NCBI RefSeq assembly: GCF_003075045.1
Contig: NZ_QCZD01000002.1
Coordinates: 496,001-560,000, forward strand
Source: Maribacter litoralis
GTDB lineage: Bacteria; Bacteroidota; Bacteroidia; Flavobacteriales; Flavobacteriaceae
Length of the DNA stretch: 64,000 nucleotides
Reading direction: 5' to 3'
In this document: one piece after another, positions 62,071 to 64,000 of the stretch
Layout of the letters: each line of letters starts with the position of its first letter
Numbering within the stretch: position 1 is the stretch's first letter
Program-made: the position numbers and the translations under genes
The notes under the pieces: model-generated
The model's database searches: none
The model's input: the letters and a program-made list of their open reading frames with translations, nothing else
Told to the model about the DNA's origin: nothing

Positions 62071-62583
62071 ATGAGCAAATTAATACTAACAGCACTAAGC
62101 ATAATTTTTGCTTGTAATTCTATTTTTGGGCAAACTGGCCAAGAAAAATATGCGAAAGATGTAAAATCTATAGCTGCAATAATTAATGCATATTACGATG
62201 TTGTATCTGGGTCAAGTAATGAGCCATGGGAATTTGAAAGAGATAAGTATATTCATTCAGAAAATGCTGTAATCACAAGACTGGATGAAAATGGAATTGC
62301 AGAATCACATACTCTTGAAGCGGAATACATACCAATAGGATTATTACCGAAAGGGGATTTTTTCGAAAAGGAACTTAAAAGAAAGGTTAGCAAATACGGA
62401 AATATTGCACAAGTTTGGAGTGCATTTGAAATACGAACTGACCCAAATACGGAATCTGATATTAGAGGACTGAATAGTGTTCAGCTTCATTATGAAAACG
62501 GAAGATGGTGGATCGATAGTTGGACTTGCGAAATGGAATCTGAAAAAAGTGCTGTGGTGACTGATTTTATGGAGAATGAATAA
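62071..62583 (+). CDS. Exported NTF2-like protein
   Basis: The 170-residue product has a signal peptide ending SIFGQ and a mature part with an NTF2-like layout (IAAIINAYYDVVSGSSNEPW, a polar middle, VQLHYENGRWWIDSWTCE). The family has a cone-like fold that can bind small molecules or serve as an immunity or enzyme scaffold. The role is not known. It begins 33 bases after the inverted repeat. Confidence 0.68.
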   Translation: MSKLILTALSIIFACNSIFGQTGQEKYAKDVKSIAAIINAYYDVVSGSSNEPWEFERDKYIHSENAVITRLDENGIAESHTLEAEYIPIGLLPKGDFFEKELKRKVSKYGNIAQVWSAFEIRTDPNTESDIRGLNSVQLHYENGRWWIDSWTCEMESEKSAVVTDFMENE

Positions 62584-62635
62584 AATTTTAGCTAACACAA
62601 CAGTGCCTACATATCTGCAAGAAAGTAGGGCTGAA

Positions 62636-62643
62636 AAGTGGTG
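62636..62643 (+). repeat. Third copy of AAGTGGTG, before the first GNAT gene
   Basis: AAGTGGTG at 62636-62643 is followed by CATATAATCTACC, again 30 bases before an ATG. It matches the copies at 60957 and 61055. Confidence 0.42.
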
Positions 62644-62672
62644 CATATAATCTACCAACTAACCAAAAATAA

Positions 62673-63272
62673 ATGGGTTTCGAAATTCTGAACACAAAAA
62701 TTCAATTAGAAAACGAAAGAGTTTTACTTCTCCCTTTTGAGAATAAAAGGAACCAAGAACTCAAAGAAATAATTTTCGAAAATGAGATTTGGGCCTATAT
62801 GGGCATGCAGATGCGAAACGAAATGGAATTCAATAATTATGTTTCAAATACCATTGAAGATAAAGCCAATGGTATTTGTTATCCCTTCATCATTATTGAT
62901 AAAGTAAATAACCGAATTGCAGGGAGTACTAGATATGGCTATTTGAATCGAGGAAGTCAAAAATGCGAAATTGGATGGACTTGGTACGGAAAGGAGTTTC
63001 AAGGAACCGGACTAAATAAAGCTTGTAAGTTTGAATTATTAAAATTCGGTTTTGAAAAGATCGGATTTCGACGCATACAATTTAGCGCAGATGAAGAGAA
63101 TTTAAGATCTCAAAAAGCTATCGAAAAGCTTGGTGCACAAAAAGAAGGTCTGTTCAGAAATAATTACATCGCTCCAAATGGAGAAAGTAGAAATGATGTT
63201 TATTTCGGTATCATAAAGGTGGATTGGGAATCTCTAAAATCTAAAAATTTTTCTGAATTTAGTACAAGCTAA
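62673..63272 (+). CDS. GNAT N-acetyltransferase (RimJ/RimL-like)
   Basis: The 199-residue enzyme has the GNAT beta-bulge and acetyl-CoA loop: IAGSTRYGYLN, GWTWYGKEFQGTGLN (Q/RxxGxG/A type), KFGFEKIGFRRIQFSADEENLRSQKAIEKLGAQKEG. The RimJ/RimL branch acetylates N-termini of proteins or small amines. ATG at 62673 begins MGFEILNTKIQLENERV. A single gene in the accessory stretch. Confidence 0.86.
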   Translation: MGFEILNTKIQLENERVLLLPFENKRNQELKEIIFENEIWAYMGMQMRNEMEFNNYVSNTIEDKANGICYPFIIIDKVNNRIAGSTRYGYLNRGSQKCEIGWTWYGKEFQGTGLNKACKFELLKFGFEKIGFRRIQFSADEENLRSQKAIEKLGAQKEGLFRNNYIAPNGESRNDVYFGIIKVDWESLKSKNFSEFSTS

Positions 63273-63381
63273 AATGGCAGAACGCTAAAGCGAGTTACAG
63301 CATGGTAAAAAAGTGTAGTTTAATCGCAGAAATGAAAGTAAGTATATAAAAATGGTTTGTATGTAAGCGAAAAGTAAGTAT

Positions 63382-63897
63382 GTGAAAATCTGTAACTATA
63401 CTTATACTACATTATTTAATATAATTGATTTGAAGACTTTAGAAACACAAAGAAATGAGTTTGTCATTTCAACTGATAAGGATAAATTAGATGTTTTAAG
63501 CATCCACAAATTTCTATCAAACGAAACGGACTGGGCTTACGGAATTCCAATTCATACTTTAAAAACTTCTATTGAAAACTCCTTAAATTTTGGGCTTTAT
63601 CACGAAAAGAAACAAATTGGTTTTGCTAGAATAATTTCAGACTTTGCTACTATTGCCTATTTAGGAGATGTTTATATTCTAAAGGAATATAGAGGAAAGG
63701 GATTAAGTAAATGGCTGATAAATGAAATAATGGAGCATCCTAATTTACAAGGATTAAGACGTTGGATCTTATTGACCAATACTGCAGAATGGCTATATAA
63801 AAAGTACGGTTTTACCGAGATAGCTAATCCTGAATTTTATATGGAAAAGCATGACTCTAATGTGTATTCGGAAATAAATGCTAATACCAAACGTTGA
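63382..63897 (+). CDS. GNAT N-acetyltransferase
   Basis: The product is up to 171 residues. It has the GNAT core with the acetyl-CoA loop in EYRGKGLSKWLINEIM, preceded by FARIISDFATIAYLGDVYIL, and a closing KKYGFTEIANPEFYMEK. The start is uncertain: GTG at 63382 gives the longest form, TTG at 63430 gives a form closer to the usual domain, and no ATG is in frame nearby. It is not a copy of the previous GNAT protein. Confidence 0.8.
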   Translation: MKICNYTYTTLFNIIDLKTLETQRNEFVISTDKDKLDVLSIHKFLSNETDWAYGIPIHTLKTSIENSLNFGLYHEKKQIGFARIISDFATIAYLGDVYILKEYRGKGLSKWLINEIMEHPNLQGLRRWILLTNTAEWLYKKYGFTEIANPEFYMEKHDSNVYSEINANTKR

Positions 63898-64000
63898 TCT
63901 TATTGAATACAAGACAAATGCAAGTCATAAGATTTGGTAAAATTAAATCTTGATTTAAATTCTATTTTAAAACATCAATAAATAATAAGTATGAAGTTAA

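Noticed and set aside
63991-64000. ATGAAGTTA at the very end as the start of a new gene
   Set aside because: Only three codons are visible, so no gene can be supported; the preceding 90 bases show no clear promoter.

Overview
The window is chromosomal DNA of a marine-type member of the Flavobacteriaceae (Bacteroidota). The signs are AT-rich intergenic DNA, almost no Shine-Dalgarno sequences, -7 boxes of the TAnnTTTG type, SusC/FecA-like TonB receptors with a carboxypeptidase-like N-terminal domain, LytS/LytTR two-component pairs, many short lipoproteins and beta-barrels, and a tmRNA with the tag GENNYALAA. No ribosomal RNA, tRNA, CRISPR array, integrase or intact insertion sequence was seen.

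Layout. Positions 1-1034 hold the tail of a serine hydrolase, a thioredoxin-like gene broken by an in-frame stop, and an ORF remnant. Positions 1026-12022 carry two LytS/LytTR pairs: one is divergent from an ABC ATPase and a permease/M1-peptidase fusion, and the other is followed by a lipoprotein and an S15-type peptidase. The second pair and the lipoprotein gene share an upstream element of identical length, so the pair may control itself and that gene. Positions 12023-27660 are an accessory region of mostly co-directional, unrelated genes: a TolB-like/TPR/AraC regulator, barrels, hydrolases, a DUF4386 protein, an accessory-type tryptophanyl-tRNA synthetase, CPBP protease, medium-chain dehydrogenase, amidohydrolase, DJ-1-like protein and leucine-rich-repeat lipoprotein. 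Stem-loop boundaries and coding remnants there suggest turnover by gene gain and loss.

From 27974 the content is more core-like: tmRNA, an alanine/saccharopine-dehydrogenase-like enzyme, an iron-siderophore uptake operon (TonB receptor, DUF4198, DUF3325, DUF3649, PepSY) with a divergent AraC regulator, phospholipase A1, KdsA, three tandem paralogous outer-membrane proteins, BipA/TypA, an SDR enzyme, a polyphosphate glucokinase, and the glyoxylate shunt (aceB, aceA) beside a divergent ScfR/RamB-like regulator with a 14-bp palindrome between them.

Positions 51288-57083 look like a stress or detoxification cluster: a TetR regulator with matching operators before itself and before an AhpD-like gene, then GAPDH, an EthD-like protein, an unrecognised protein, a FrnE/DsbA-like protein, a DoxX-like membrane protein, a HAD dehalogenase and dodecin. 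The window ends with a diacylglycerol-kinase-like protein, SurE, a coiled-coil lipoprotein, and a second cassette-like stretch (60047-63897) of small genes: a DUF2007 protein, zinc ribbon, CPBP, NTF2-like protein and two GNAT acetyltransferases, with a short repeated motif between some of them.
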